Origin: Gammaproteobacteria bacterium
Lineage (GTDB): Bacteria; Pseudomonadota; Gammaproteobacteria; Pseudomonadales; Cellvibrionaceae
NCBI GenBank assembly: GCA_021151625.1
Contig: JAGKWY010000155.1
Span: 1 to 12,835, forward strand
DNA length: 12,835 nt
Direction: 5' to 3'
Of the stretch, positions 6,633 to 12,835 are shown one piece after another; the first letter of the stretch is position 1, and each line of letters opens with the position of its first letter. The notes below the pieces were generated by a model, which did not search any database, was not told the origin of the DNA, and was given only the letters and a program-made list of their open reading frames with translations. A program made the position numbers and the translations under genes.

Positions 6633-7293
6633 AGCGAAGAAAATTCTCGTTAATTATTTCGATGCCCGGGAAACTCGCGACCAGAGTGACTTTTTTACTC
6701 AACTGTGCATCGGTTTTATACACAATGCCCAGCGCACATTCACCGCGCTCTACAAATGCCAAGGCCGTGCGCACATCTTCAGTACCCACCAAACGCGGCT
6801 GAATTGCATCCCACCACCCAAAATAGGTTAAGGATTGCTTTGCATATTTACCAACAGGCACATACGCCGGCTCACCGGTACACAACTTGCCACTAAAACT
6901 GTTGGAGAGGTTGGTGTTTTTGCTCAAGCTAATCGCAGGGGCACGATTTAACGGCGCAATTAAAACCAATTCATTGGTTAATAATTCCACGCGTGTTTTT
7001 GCATCCAACAAGCTGCGGGTTTGCAAATAATCCGCCCAGTCTTTATCGGCAGAAATAAATAACTCTGCCGGCGCACCATTTTCAATTTGCTTGGCCAGAG
7101 TTGATGAGCCCGCAAAAGAGGTTTTGATTTGGGTGTCCGGATGCGCCTGCTGGTAACTCTTGGCTAACTCGGTAAGTACATCGGTCAGGCTCGCTGCCGC
7201 ATAGACTTTTACTTCACCGGCTTGCACCAGGCTTGCAATCAACATTGCGCCTATAAGCATGCCTGTTTTTAGTGCATTAATAACTGATCGCAC
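6376..7293 (-). CDS. modA: Molybdate-binding periplasmic protein, C-terminus lost
   Basis: This is the periplasmic substrate-binding protein of the molybdate importer. The GTG at 7293 has AGGAGA seven bases upstream. A signal peptide of about 25 residues (ending SLVQA) leads into GEVKVYAAASLTDVL. Residues aligned with the E. coli molybdate ligands are all present: the Ser of AAASLTD, the Ser of AGSST, the Ala of EPAYVPVG, the Val of TEDVRT and the Tyr of VYKTDA. Family similarity stops at VASFPG (residue 210). The usual last ~45 residues (a PVA segment, then a helix ending near FKRYGF) are absent. The frame then runs on through the modB start, one base out of phase, to a stop at 6376, giving 305 residues with an unrelated tail of about 85 codons that overprints modB. 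A deletion just before modB is the likeliest cause. It may be a pseudogene or an assembly fault; only 6631-7293 is modA-specific. Confidence 0.8.
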   Translation of the reverse strand: MRSVINALKTGMLIGAMLIASLVQAGEVKVYAAASLTDVLTELAKSYQQAHPDTQIKTSFAGSSTLAKQIENGAPAELFISADKDWADYLQTRSLLDAKTRVELLTNELVLIAPLNRAPAISLSKNTNLSNSFSGKLCTGEPAYVPVGKYAKQSLTYFGWWDAIQPRLVGTEDVRTALAFVERGECALGIVYKTDAQLSKKVTLVASFPGIEIINENFLRYAHRRRMASTGFIGTSRFVGNLSVYFARCFFRLVAGAQGIYGQAGIGSSVVYADGIATHSAGLFVIGGLWFARSCGPVAQNPFQY

Positions 7294-7340
7294 AGCTATT
7301 TCTCCTGATTAAAAGTTTTTATAAAAAATATCGTTAAATT

Positions 7341-7368
7341 TTCGCTGTATATGTTTGTATACAATGAT
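7341..7368. promoter_or_regulatory. ModE-type operator between modA and the porin gene
   Basis: TTCGCTGTATA (7341-7351) and TATACAATGAT (7358-7368) flank a six-base spacer. The published ModE consensus is close to ATCGCTATATA-N6-TATATAACGAT, and this site keeps its layout, spacer and most bases. A TACAAT at 7360-7365 could serve as the -10 box of the porin promoter and would be covered by a bound repressor. The site is 48 bases before the modA start and 61 before the porin ATG, so one dimer could control both directions. A modE gene is present in the window. Confidence 0.75.
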
Positions 7369-7429
7369 ACTTAATGTCAACATTCGCGCCTTAAACCTGC
7401 CCTTGAAAATTTTCTATAAAGGAAAACCT

Positions 7430-8779
7430 ATGAAAATTCAGCGCACCGCCCTCGGCATTGCCTGTTTGCTAATCCCTGCAACATCGTTTGCGGTTGATAT
7501 GACCACTGAAATACTCGCGCAAAAAGGACTTATCACCCTGGAGGAATATGAAAAAATCCGCAAGGCGCAATCAACGCAAGCGACTGTCGACACTACCGAA
7601 GGATTAAAATTTATTACCGCCGATAAAAGTTTTTCTGCGCAAATCGGCACCATGCTGCAATTGGACATGGCCAGTTACGACAGCGATATAAAAGATTCCG
7701 CCGGACGCGACATCAGCAACGCCGGTTCAGAATTTCGCCGCGTACGCTTATCGATGAACGGCACTTTTCTTACCGATTGGGATTACAAAACCGAAATTGA
7801 TTTTGCTAACTCGTCGCAATTAATTGATGGCTTTGTTACTTCCCGCGGCTTACAACCCGTGCAACTCACCTTCGGCCATTTCAAAATTCCGTTTAGCCAG
7901 GAATCACTCGCGGCCGATAAAGGCTTAACCTTTATGGAGCGCTCACTGCCCAACGCCTTTTTAAATGCGCGCGCACCAGGTGCAATGATCTCCGCCGGCA
8001 AGGATCACTGGAGCAGCGCATTTATGGTGTTTGGTGAGCAACTTTCCAGCACGGCTGCTGCAGTAAGCGATGAGGGCGGCGGCGCAAGTGCTCGCTTCAC
8101 CTGGGCGCCCTGGGTTGGCCCGGGCGCGAATTTGCATTTGGGTGCGGCCGCAAGCCTGCGTGTGCCCTCGCAAAACTCTACCAGCTTGGCCACTACGCCA
8201 GTAACTTACACCGAAGCGGTGCGCCTGCGCGCAAAACCTGAATCCAATATTATCGAAACCCGTTTAATTGATACCGGCAATATCATTGATGTCGATAAAA
8301 CCCAACTCTGGGGCCTGGAACTCGGGGGCAGCATCAAGTCAGTCGGCTTCAATGCGGAATATATCAACACTACAATCCAGCGTGATAAAGGCCGTAGCGA
8401 TCTGGAATTTTCCGGCTGGTTTGCACAAACCAGCTGGGCTATCACCGGCGAGCAGCGCACCTATAAAGGCGATAAAGGTTTATACGATGGCCTCAAGCCA
8501 GCCAAATCCGTCGGCCAGGGTGGCAGCGGCGCCTGGGAAATTGCTGCGCGCATTTCCGAATTGGACTTAAGTGATGGCGCATTGCAATTGCGCAACAATA
8601 AATGGCTGCCGGAAATTAACGGTGGCAAAGAGCGCAATGCAACCTTCGCACTTAACTGGTATCCCAACGCCTATTTGCGCACCAGCCTGAACTATGTGCA
8701 CGTAATGGATATAGAAGGCGGCAGTTACGACGATAAAGACCTGAATGCGCTGCAATTGCGTATGCAAGTGGCTTTCTAA
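7430..8779 (+). CDS. OprP/OprO-family outer-membrane porin, candidate molybdate porin
   Basis: This is an outer-membrane beta-barrel of the phosphate-selective porin O/P superfamily. The ATG at 7430 is preferred: AAAGGA lies just upstream and the product opens with a typical signal peptide, MKIQRTALGIACLLIPATSFA. A TTG 25 codons upstream is in frame but sits inside the ModE operator. The 449-residue protein has a short N-terminal helical part (MTTEILAQKGLITLEEYEKI), then barrel strands with the family pattern SEFRRVRLSMNGTF, TDWDYKTEIDFAN and LTFGHFKIPFSQE. It ends in phenylalanine (LQLRMQVAF) as expected for an outer-membrane insertion signal. Pore selectivity cannot be read from the sequence. 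Divergence from modA across a ModE-like operator suggests it admits molybdate, an oxyanion like phosphate. That is an inference from context. Confidence 0.85.
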   Translation: MKIQRTALGIACLLIPATSFAVDMTTEILAQKGLITLEEYEKIRKAQSTQATVDTTEGLKFITADKSFSAQIGTMLQLDMASYDSDIKDSAGRDISNAGSEFRRVRLSMNGTFLTDWDYKTEIDFANSSQLIDGFVTSRGLQPVQLTFGHFKIPFSQESLAADKGLTFMERSLPNAFLNARAPGAMISAGKDHWSSAFMVFGEQLSSTAAAVSDEGGGASARFTWAPWVGPGANLHLGAAASLRVPSQNSTSLATTPVTYTEAVRLRAKPESNIIETRLIDTGNIIDVDKTQLWGLELGGSIKSVGFNAEYINTTIQRDKGRSDLEFSGWFAQTSWAITGEQRTYKGDKGLYDGLKPAKSVGQGGSGAWEIAARISELDLSDGALQLRNNKWLPEINGGKERNATFALNWYPNAYLRTSLNYVHVMDIEGGSYDDKDLNALQLRMQVAF

Positions 8780-8801
8780 TTAATTCTTTATTGCCCTGTT
8801 T

Positions 8802-8835
8802 CGTTGGTGTAAACATTTTTTTGTTTGCACCAACG
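8802..8835. repeat. Long inverted repeat after the porin gene
   Basis: CGTTGGTGTAAAC (8802-8814) and GTTTGCACCAACG (8823-8835) pair over 13 positions with one G-T and an eight-base T-rich loop. As RNA it would be a strong hairpin 22 bases after the porin stop, but no U-run follows, so it is not a textbook terminator. As DNA its arms repeat the TTGGTG/CACCAA pair of 2845-2864 with ten more bases between them. It lies about 185 bases upstream of the predicted start of the sigma-54-like promoter at 8978, a position suited to an activator site. In the rest of the 320-base gap (8780-9098) I see only AT-rich sequence, a weak CGAC/GTCG stem near 8932-8947 and that promoter. Confidence 0.6.
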
Positions 8836-8977
8836 CCATGCAAGATTTATTTTTCATGCTTCATTCTGGTGAATTGGAATTATTTTTTTGAACGGCGTCT
8901 CGATTTTTTTAACTTTTTTATTATAAGAAGCGACAACTTTTAGTCGTTTTGTAAAGAACTCGTAAATATCTTTTTGC

Positions 8978-8993
8978 TGGCAAGCATATTGCT
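8978..8993 (+). promoter_or_regulatory. Sigma-54 promoter of the GGDEF-EAL gene
   Basis: TGGCAAGCATATTGCT matches TGGCACG-N4-TTGCW with one mismatch, and GG and GC are ten bases apart. The predicted start is near 9004, leaving a leader of about 95 bases before the ATG at 9099. The inverted repeat at 8802-8835 is a candidate activator site. No better sigma-70 promoter stood out in this gap. Confidence 0.65.
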
Positions 8994-9098
8994 AAACAGC
9001 TGGTGCCAGGCGCACATATCCCTCAATTTCTCTGCCCTGTCTATTGTTTTAGCTGGTCGTTTTAGGCTGTTGTTAGTTACACCATCGAGTCAAGCGTC

Positions 9099-11078
9099 AT
9101 GAATCAATTGTTATTGCACACGGCGGTACCTTCGCTACTCGCTGCTATGGATGCATTGACACTGGAACCGGATTTTCAATTATTTTTTAAAAAAGCGGCA
9201 GCAGCGGTGCGCAATTTATTAGGCGCCGACGGCACCGCATTAATTTTGTTGGACGAAGACACCCAGACCTTTGAATACAAATTATTTGAAGGTGAACACC
9301 AACATTTATTGGATGCGTTTAAAGGTTTTCGCTTTTCTGCAACCCACGGTATTTCCAGCCGGGTACTGACGAGTAAAACCAGTATTTTCACGCGCAATTA
9401 TCCCGCGGCACCCGATGCCATGCCGCAACTGGTCAGCGCCGGCTTGCAATCCAACCTGGTGATTCCATTAATTTCATCCGATCAGGTATTGGGCGTACTC
9501 GCCTCATCCTGGTTTAAACACACCAATTCTATCGCCAATGTATCGCCGCAGTTGTTGACGCTGGCCGAACGTATTGCCAGCCAGATTGCTGTGGCGTGCC
9601 ATCGCGAAAAGCTGGAAGCACAATTGCGCTCGCTGGTGACTATTGATCCGCTCACCAAATTATTAAACCGCCGCGGAATTCTGGATTGCCTGGATAACAG
9701 TTTGGAAATGCTGCACAGATACAATCGCCCCTTTGCCTGTTTTTTTATTGATGTAGATGGATTGAAATCCGCTAATGACCACTGGGGCCACGAAACGGGT
9801 GATTTATTATTGCGTGATCTCGCCCAACGCTTATCGGATGTGGTGCGCAAGGGCGATCAAATTGGTCGATTAGGGGGCGATGAATTTTTAATTATTGCCG
9901 AGTGCGATGAGTCTCATATTGAAATTCTCGCCAAACGTTTTTTACAAGCCCTGCGCATTCCCTATGGCAGTGGGCGCAAACGCGGGCGCTTAAGTGGCAG
10001 CATAGGCATAGTCATAGCACCGCAAGATGGTGTGGATGAAATTAATTTGTTGCGCAAAGCGGATGCTGCCATGTACATCGCCAAAAGTGAAGGCGGCGAT
10101 AGATACCAGCGCGCCTCAATCAAAGCCGAGTTGCCGCAGGACACCCAAATTTCGATTGTGGATGTTGAAGGCGCTCTGGAACGAAACGAACTGCAATTGT
10201 GGTATCAACCCATTTGCCAATTAAATGATTTGCATCTGGTTGGCTTTGAAGCGCTGTTGCGCTGGTGTAAAGCGGATGGGGAAATTATTAGTGCTGGTCC
10301 CTTAATTCAAGCCTTTGAATCGGCGCGCGGCGACCTGGAATTTCGTGTGGGCAACTGGGTCTTGCGCGAAGCTGCGCGGCAGTGGTGCTTATGGCACAAG
10401 TACGCCATCACACCCGATATCCACATCAACATTTCACCACGCCATTTTTTGCATCCAACTTTTTTAAATGAACTGCAAAATATTTGCGCTGAATTCAGCG
10501 ATTTTGGCCGTGCACTGATTATTGAAATTACCGAAACTGCCATGCTGGAAGATCTGGAGCGCGCCAAGCGCATTATGTTGCGCTGCCGCGATTTGGGTGT
10601 ACGTATGGCGGTAGATGATTTCGGTACTGGCTATGCGTCGCTGACTTATATCAAACGCTTGCCACTCGATATTATTAAAATCGATCGCTCATTTGTGGCG
10701 GAGCTGCCGGGCAATAAAGTGGATTGGGACATCACCAAAGGTGTTGTCTCCATCGCCCACGCATTAGGTTTGTCGGTGGTCGCAGAAGGTGCAGAAGAAT
10801 TTGAGCAAATTGGCAGCTTGCGCGAATTGGGTTGCGATCAGGTACAGGGTTATTTTATTCATCGCCCCATGCCCTTTAACGATGCCAATGACTGGCTGGG
10901 TAAAGCATCAGCCCAGTCACTGGAAAAAAAGTCCAGCGATAAATCGCATCGCACTGTGAATACAGGCAATGTGCAACCGGTGAACCATTGGACCTTGGCG
11001 GCCGCAACACGGATGCAGCAGGATTATTTTGATCCGCGTTTTACGCTGTCAAATCACTGCCGCAACCGCTCTGCCTAG
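9099..11078 (+). CDS. GAF-GGDEF-EAL cyclic-di-GMP synthase/phosphodiesterase
   Basis: This 659-residue soluble signalling protein has three domains and no membrane segment or signal peptide. Residues ~20-165 form a GAF-like sensor (FKGFRFSATHGISSRVLTS; NLVIPLISSDQVLGVL). Residues ~172-335 are a GGDEF domain, with intact GGDEF at 259-263 and an RKGD inhibitory-site motif at 250-253 placed five residues before it as in product-inhibited cyclases. Residues ~350-600 are an EAL domain whose metal and catalytic positions look complete: E384 in FEALLRW, N444, E476, D506-D507 in DDFGTGY, K527, E563 and Q583. The protein could therefore both make and break c-di-GMP; which activity dominates cannot be told. 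The last ~55 residues are polar and unrecognised. The ATG has no strong ribosome site. The gene stands alone; the sigma-54-like promoter at 8978 suggests nitrogen- or stress-linked expression. The GAF ligand is unknown. Confidence 0.93.
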   Translation: MNQLLLHTAVPSLLAAMDALTLEPDFQLFFKKAAAAVRNLLGADGTALILLDEDTQTFEYKLFEGEHQHLLDAFKGFRFSATHGISSRVLTSKTSIFTRNYPAAPDAMPQLVSAGLQSNLVIPLISSDQVLGVLASSWFKHTNSIANVSPQLLTLAERIASQIAVACHREKLEAQLRSLVTIDPLTKLLNRRGILDCLDNSLEMLHRYNRPFACFFIDVDGLKSANDHWGHETGDLLLRDLAQRLSDVVRKGDQIGRLGGDEFLIIAECDESHIEILAKRFLQALRIPYGSGRKRGRLSGSIGIVIAPQDGVDEINLLRKADAAMYIAKSEGGDRYQRASIKAELPQDTQISIVDVEGALERNELQLWYQPICQLNDLHLVGFEALLRWCKADGEIISAGPLIQAFESARGDLEFRVGNWVLREAARQWCLWHKYAITPDIHINISPRHFLHPTFLNELQNICAEFSDFGRALIIEITETAMLEDLERAKRIMLRCRDLGVRMAVDDFGTGYASLTYIKRLPLDIIKIDRSFVAELPGNKVDWDITKGVVSIAHALGLSVVAEGAEEFEQIGSLRELGCDQVQGYFIHRPMPFNDANDWLGKASAQSLEKKSSDKSHRTVNTGNVQPVNHWTLAAATRMQQDYFDPRFTLSNHCRNRSA

Positions 11079-11103
11079 TGAACAAACAATTTTCTACAAA
11101 CAA

Positions 11104-11247
11104 TTAATAGTGCACCGGCAGGCGACGCAACATTGCCTGACGTGCGCTGATTAATTCTTTGTAGGTTTGGATCATGGTGAAATTCACCTGATTGCCGTTG
11201 AGTTTTAACTCGGCAAGTTGACGTTCGTAGTCGGAGATTTCGCGGGC
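11104..11247 (-). pseudogene. 3' remnant of an unrecognised gene
   Basis: The minus strand encodes 47 residues that read like a real helical protein end (ISDYERQLAELKLNG, then TMIQTYKELISARQ, ending LRRLPVHY) before a TAA at 11104-11106. Upstream in the same frame a TGA at 11248-11250 closes it with no start codon or ribosome site, and the sequence beyond becomes AT-rich and non-coding. It therefore looks like the tail of a gene whose 5' part was deleted. I do not recognise the family. It runs convergent to the GGDEF-EAL gene, 25 bases away. Confidence 0.45.
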
Positions 11248-11265
11248 TCAAGGTTCAATCAAATT

Positions 11266-11305
11266 AGAATATTTTATTCTCGGAGGCTTATAACTTCGGT
11301 TATAA
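11266..11305. repeat. Two tandem hairpins
   Basis: AGAATA-TTT-TATTCT (11266-11280) is followed by TTATAAC-TTCG-GTTATAA (11288-11305), whose UUCG-type tetraloop (on the plus strand) would make it very stable as RNA. They sit directly between the gene remnant and the cysQ terminator. Their role is unknown. Confidence 0.5.
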
Positions 11306-11327
11306 AACCAGCAGCTTTGCCGCTGGC
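11304..11327 (-). terminator. Rho-independent terminator of nudE-cysQ
   Basis: On the minus strand the stem CCAGC-G-GC, loop AAA, GC-T-GCTGG (11326-11308; the central G-T forms a wobble pair in RNA) is followed by TTTT at 11307-11304. It lies about 50 bases after the cysQ stop and is correctly oriented to end the nudE-cysQ transcript. Confidence 0.75.
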
Positions 11328-11379
11328 TTGTTACGCAGAAATGTTATGAGGGAAGGATAAAAATGTGCGCTAGATCCGC

Positions 11380-12270
11380 TTAACTAACCAACTCTTCTAA
11401 GCCGAGCAGCCATTCCCAACAAAAACTTTTATCGCCCAGTGCATAGAAGTGTGGATTCAGAATGTCTTCACCCGCGTTATAACGCAGCGATGCCAGATTG
11501 CGCGACTCGCCCGGCTCGGCGCAGACAACACGACCACCCGCCGCTTCCAGTACGGCTTGCGCCGCAGCAGTATCCCATTCCGAAGTGGGAGCAAGGCGCG
11601 GATAAAAATCGGCCTTACCTTCCGCAATCACGCAAAACTTCAAAGAGCTGCCTGCATTAGTCGTTTCAATCGGGCCGGCCCAACGGGATTTGACACCTTC
11701 CATTAAATCCACAGTCGCCTGGGTGCCGTGACGATGGCTCAATAACACAGTAAATGGCTGATGAGCGGTATAGCGCTCACTCATACTGCGCACGCGGATA
11801 CGCTGGGGATTTTGCCCCTGCTGGTATTTCCAGGCACCCAGGCTGGGAATTTCACGCGCATCCAAAACCCCCAGGTAAGTGGTATCTGTCGCCGGTACAT
11901 GCACCACCCCTAAAATCGGGCGATTGTGCTGTACCAGGGCGATATTTACCGTGAATTCGCCATTGCCGGCAATAAACTCCTTGGTGCCATCGAGCGGATC
12001 GACCAGCCAAAAATTTTCCCACAGGCCGCGATCGGCAAACTCCGGAACATCCGCCTCTTCCGAAATAATCGGCAGCTCCAGAATACGCGGTAGCTCGGCG
12101 GCGATCAGGCTATTGGCTGCCAAATCCGCCGCTGTCAGCGGGGATTCATCGGTTTTGTGCTGAATATTGTAAGTATCGCGATCGTTGTAGATCGCCATGA
12201 TTTCATCCCCCGCGCGACGGGCGAGGTCAACCAGTTGGGCAATCATGTCGGGGCTTATCGGGTGAGTCAT
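11380..12270 (-). CDS. cysQ: 3'(2'),5'-bisphosphate nucleotidase CysQ
   Basis: CysQ hydrolyses 3'-phosphoadenosine 5'-phosphate to AMP, clearing the by-product of sulfate assimilation; the cell face of the membrane is its usual place. It belongs to the metal-dependent, lithium-sensitive inositol-monophosphatase superfamily. The metal-site motifs are complete: DESPLTAAD at about 41-49, ISEE with the two Glu at 71-72, DPLDGT at 91-96, and SEWDTAAAQ with Asp at 233. The length of 296 residues is somewhat above E. coli CysQ (246) and similar to other proteobacterial members. The ATG at 12270 has AAGGAT upstream, which overlaps the nudE stop. Nine bases separate the two genes, so they form an operon ending at the terminator at 11304-11327. 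Confidence 0.94.
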   Translation of the reverse strand: MTHPISPDMIAQLVDLARRAGDEIMAIYNDRDTYNIQHKTDESPLTAADLAANSLIAAELPRILELPIISEEADVPEFADRGLWENFWLVDPLDGTKEFIAGNGEFTVNIALVQHNRPILGVVHVPATDTTYLGVLDAREIPSLGAWKYQQGQNPQRIRVRSMSERYTAHQPFTVLLSHRHGTQATVDLMEGVKSRWAGPIETTNAGSSLKFCVIAEGKADFYPRLAPTSEWDTAAAQAVLEAAGGRVVCAEPGESRNLASLRYNAGEDILNPHFYALGDKSFCWEWLLGLEELVS

Positions 12271-12279
12271 AACAAATCC

Positions 12280-12835
12280 TTAGCTCGCGGGCGTCGCCGC
12301 TTCAAGCAGGTTTCCGGCCAGCCACTCGCGCGCCATAAAGAGCGCGGCAATACTGCGGCCTTCACACACATCGGCGCGCGCAATCAGCTGCATCAAATCC
12401 GCCAATGGATAGGGCACAACCTCTATCGGTTCCGGTTCATCGCCCTCAAGTCGCTCGGGGTATAGGTCCCAGGCGACCACTATGTTAATCCCGTGCTCCA
12501 TGTAAGAGGGGGAGAGGTTGATGCGCTTGAGGAATTTTAGCTGGCGCGCGCCGTAACCCACCTCTTCTTTCAGCTCGCGATTGGCCGCATCCAGCAGGGT
12601 TTCGCCCTGGTCGATAGCACCTTTGGGCAGGGCCAGGTGGTAATCCTCCAATCCGACCGCATATTCACGTACCAAAAGCACCGTATCGGCATCGAGCAAG
12701 GGTACAATAAGCACCGCGCCCGGTCCGCCGGAGCAGAGTTTTTCGTAGGTGCGCTCTTCGCCGTTGCTAAAACGCAGGTGGATTTCGTCGGCGCGAAACA
12801 GCCGGCTGCGCGCCACTGTAGCGCGCTTTAAAATA
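12280..12835 (-). CDS. nudE: ADP compounds hydrolase NudE, 5' end cut by window edge
   Basis: This Nudix hydrolase acts on ADP-ribose, Ap3A and NADH-type ADP compounds. The Nudix box GAIDQGETLLDAANRELKEE continues into VGYG with all key residues (G, E, REL, EE). YMEHGINIVVAWDLYPERLE and GDEPEP further on are diagnostic of NudE. The first possible in-window start is a GTG at 12816, but the frame stays open to the edge and reads ILKRAT before VARSRLF. This lines up with E. coli NudE ILNVETVARSRLF, so the GTG is an internal Val and the true start, about a dozen codons further up, lies outside. The gene is upstream of cysQ in the same operon. Both products hydrolyse adenine-nucleotide by-products. 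Confidence 0.93.
   Translation of the reverse strand, partial: ILKRATVARSRLFRADEIHLRFSNGEERTYEKLCSGGPGAVLIVPLLDADTVLLVREYAVGLEDYHLALPKGAIDQGETLLDAANRELKEEVGYGARQLKFLKRINLSPSYMEHGINIVVAWDLYPERLEGDEPEPIEVVPYPLADLMQLIARADVCEGRSIAALFMAREWLAGNLLEAATPAS

Noticed and set aside
7355..7429. A porin start at the TTG of 7355
   Set aside because: It lies inside the ModE-like operator and precedes the signal peptide; the ATG at 7430 has a ribosome site and an immediate signal sequence.
8931..8952. GCGAC/GTCGT stem followed by TTTT as a porin terminator
   Set aside because: The stem has only four to five pairs with an eight-base loop and lies about 150 bases after the stop; too weak to call.
12814..12816. 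GTG at 12816 as the nudE start
   Set aside because: The open frame upstream aligns with the E. coli NudE N-terminus (ILxxxTVARSRLF), so the start is outside the window.

Overview
The window looks like a piece of a gammaproteobacterial chromosome of moderate GC. Gene content and protein style (assimilatory NirB, E. coli-like NudE, CysQ, ModABC, an OprP-type porin) suggest a marine or soil aerobe near the Cellvibrionaceae/Pseudomonadales. That placement is inferred from protein resemblance only.

Positions 1-7300 form a nitrate/nitrite-assimilation and molybdenum block. On the minus strand cobA (siroheme branch) precedes nirB (assimilatory nitrite reductase, cut by the left edge). Diverging from them on the plus strand are moaA, moaB and a short modE. 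modA-modB-modC run on the minus strand and meet modE stop to stop. The logic is coherent: ModABC imports molybdate, MoaA and MoaB help make the molybdenum cofactor needed by nitrate reductase, CobA supplies the siroheme precursor for NirB, and NirB reduces nitrite to ammonium. An OprP/OprO-like porin diverges from modA, and a good ModE-type operator lies between them, so the porin is a candidate outer-membrane entry route for molybdate.

The 563-base cobA/moaA intergenic region carries five copies of the heptamer TGCACCA (either orientation; two of them 6 of 7 matches with the outer base changed) arranged as palindromes. It also has a sigma-54 (-24/-12) promoter match facing each gene. A third sigma-54 match, with a related inverted repeat about 185 bases upstream of its predicted start, precedes a GAF-GGDEF-EAL cyclic-di-GMP enzyme at 9099-11078. 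By base composition alone such a 16-mer is expected about 0.2 times in this window on both strands; I found three, all intergenic and correctly oriented. I infer that one nitrogen-type enhancer-binding protein controls nitrite reduction, cofactor synthesis and a c-di-GMP enzyme.

Unusual points: modA lacks the usual last ~45 codons and reads out of frame into modB. Both ModC and ModE lack the molybdate-binding TOBE/Mop domains. A 121-base element with perfect 11-base terminal inverted repeats exactly fills the moaA-moaB gap. A 3' gene remnant and a run of hairpins lie at 11104-11327.

The right end holds a nudE-cysQ operon on the minus strand. nudE continues past the right edge. I saw no tRNA, rRNA, CRISPR array or insertion sequence.
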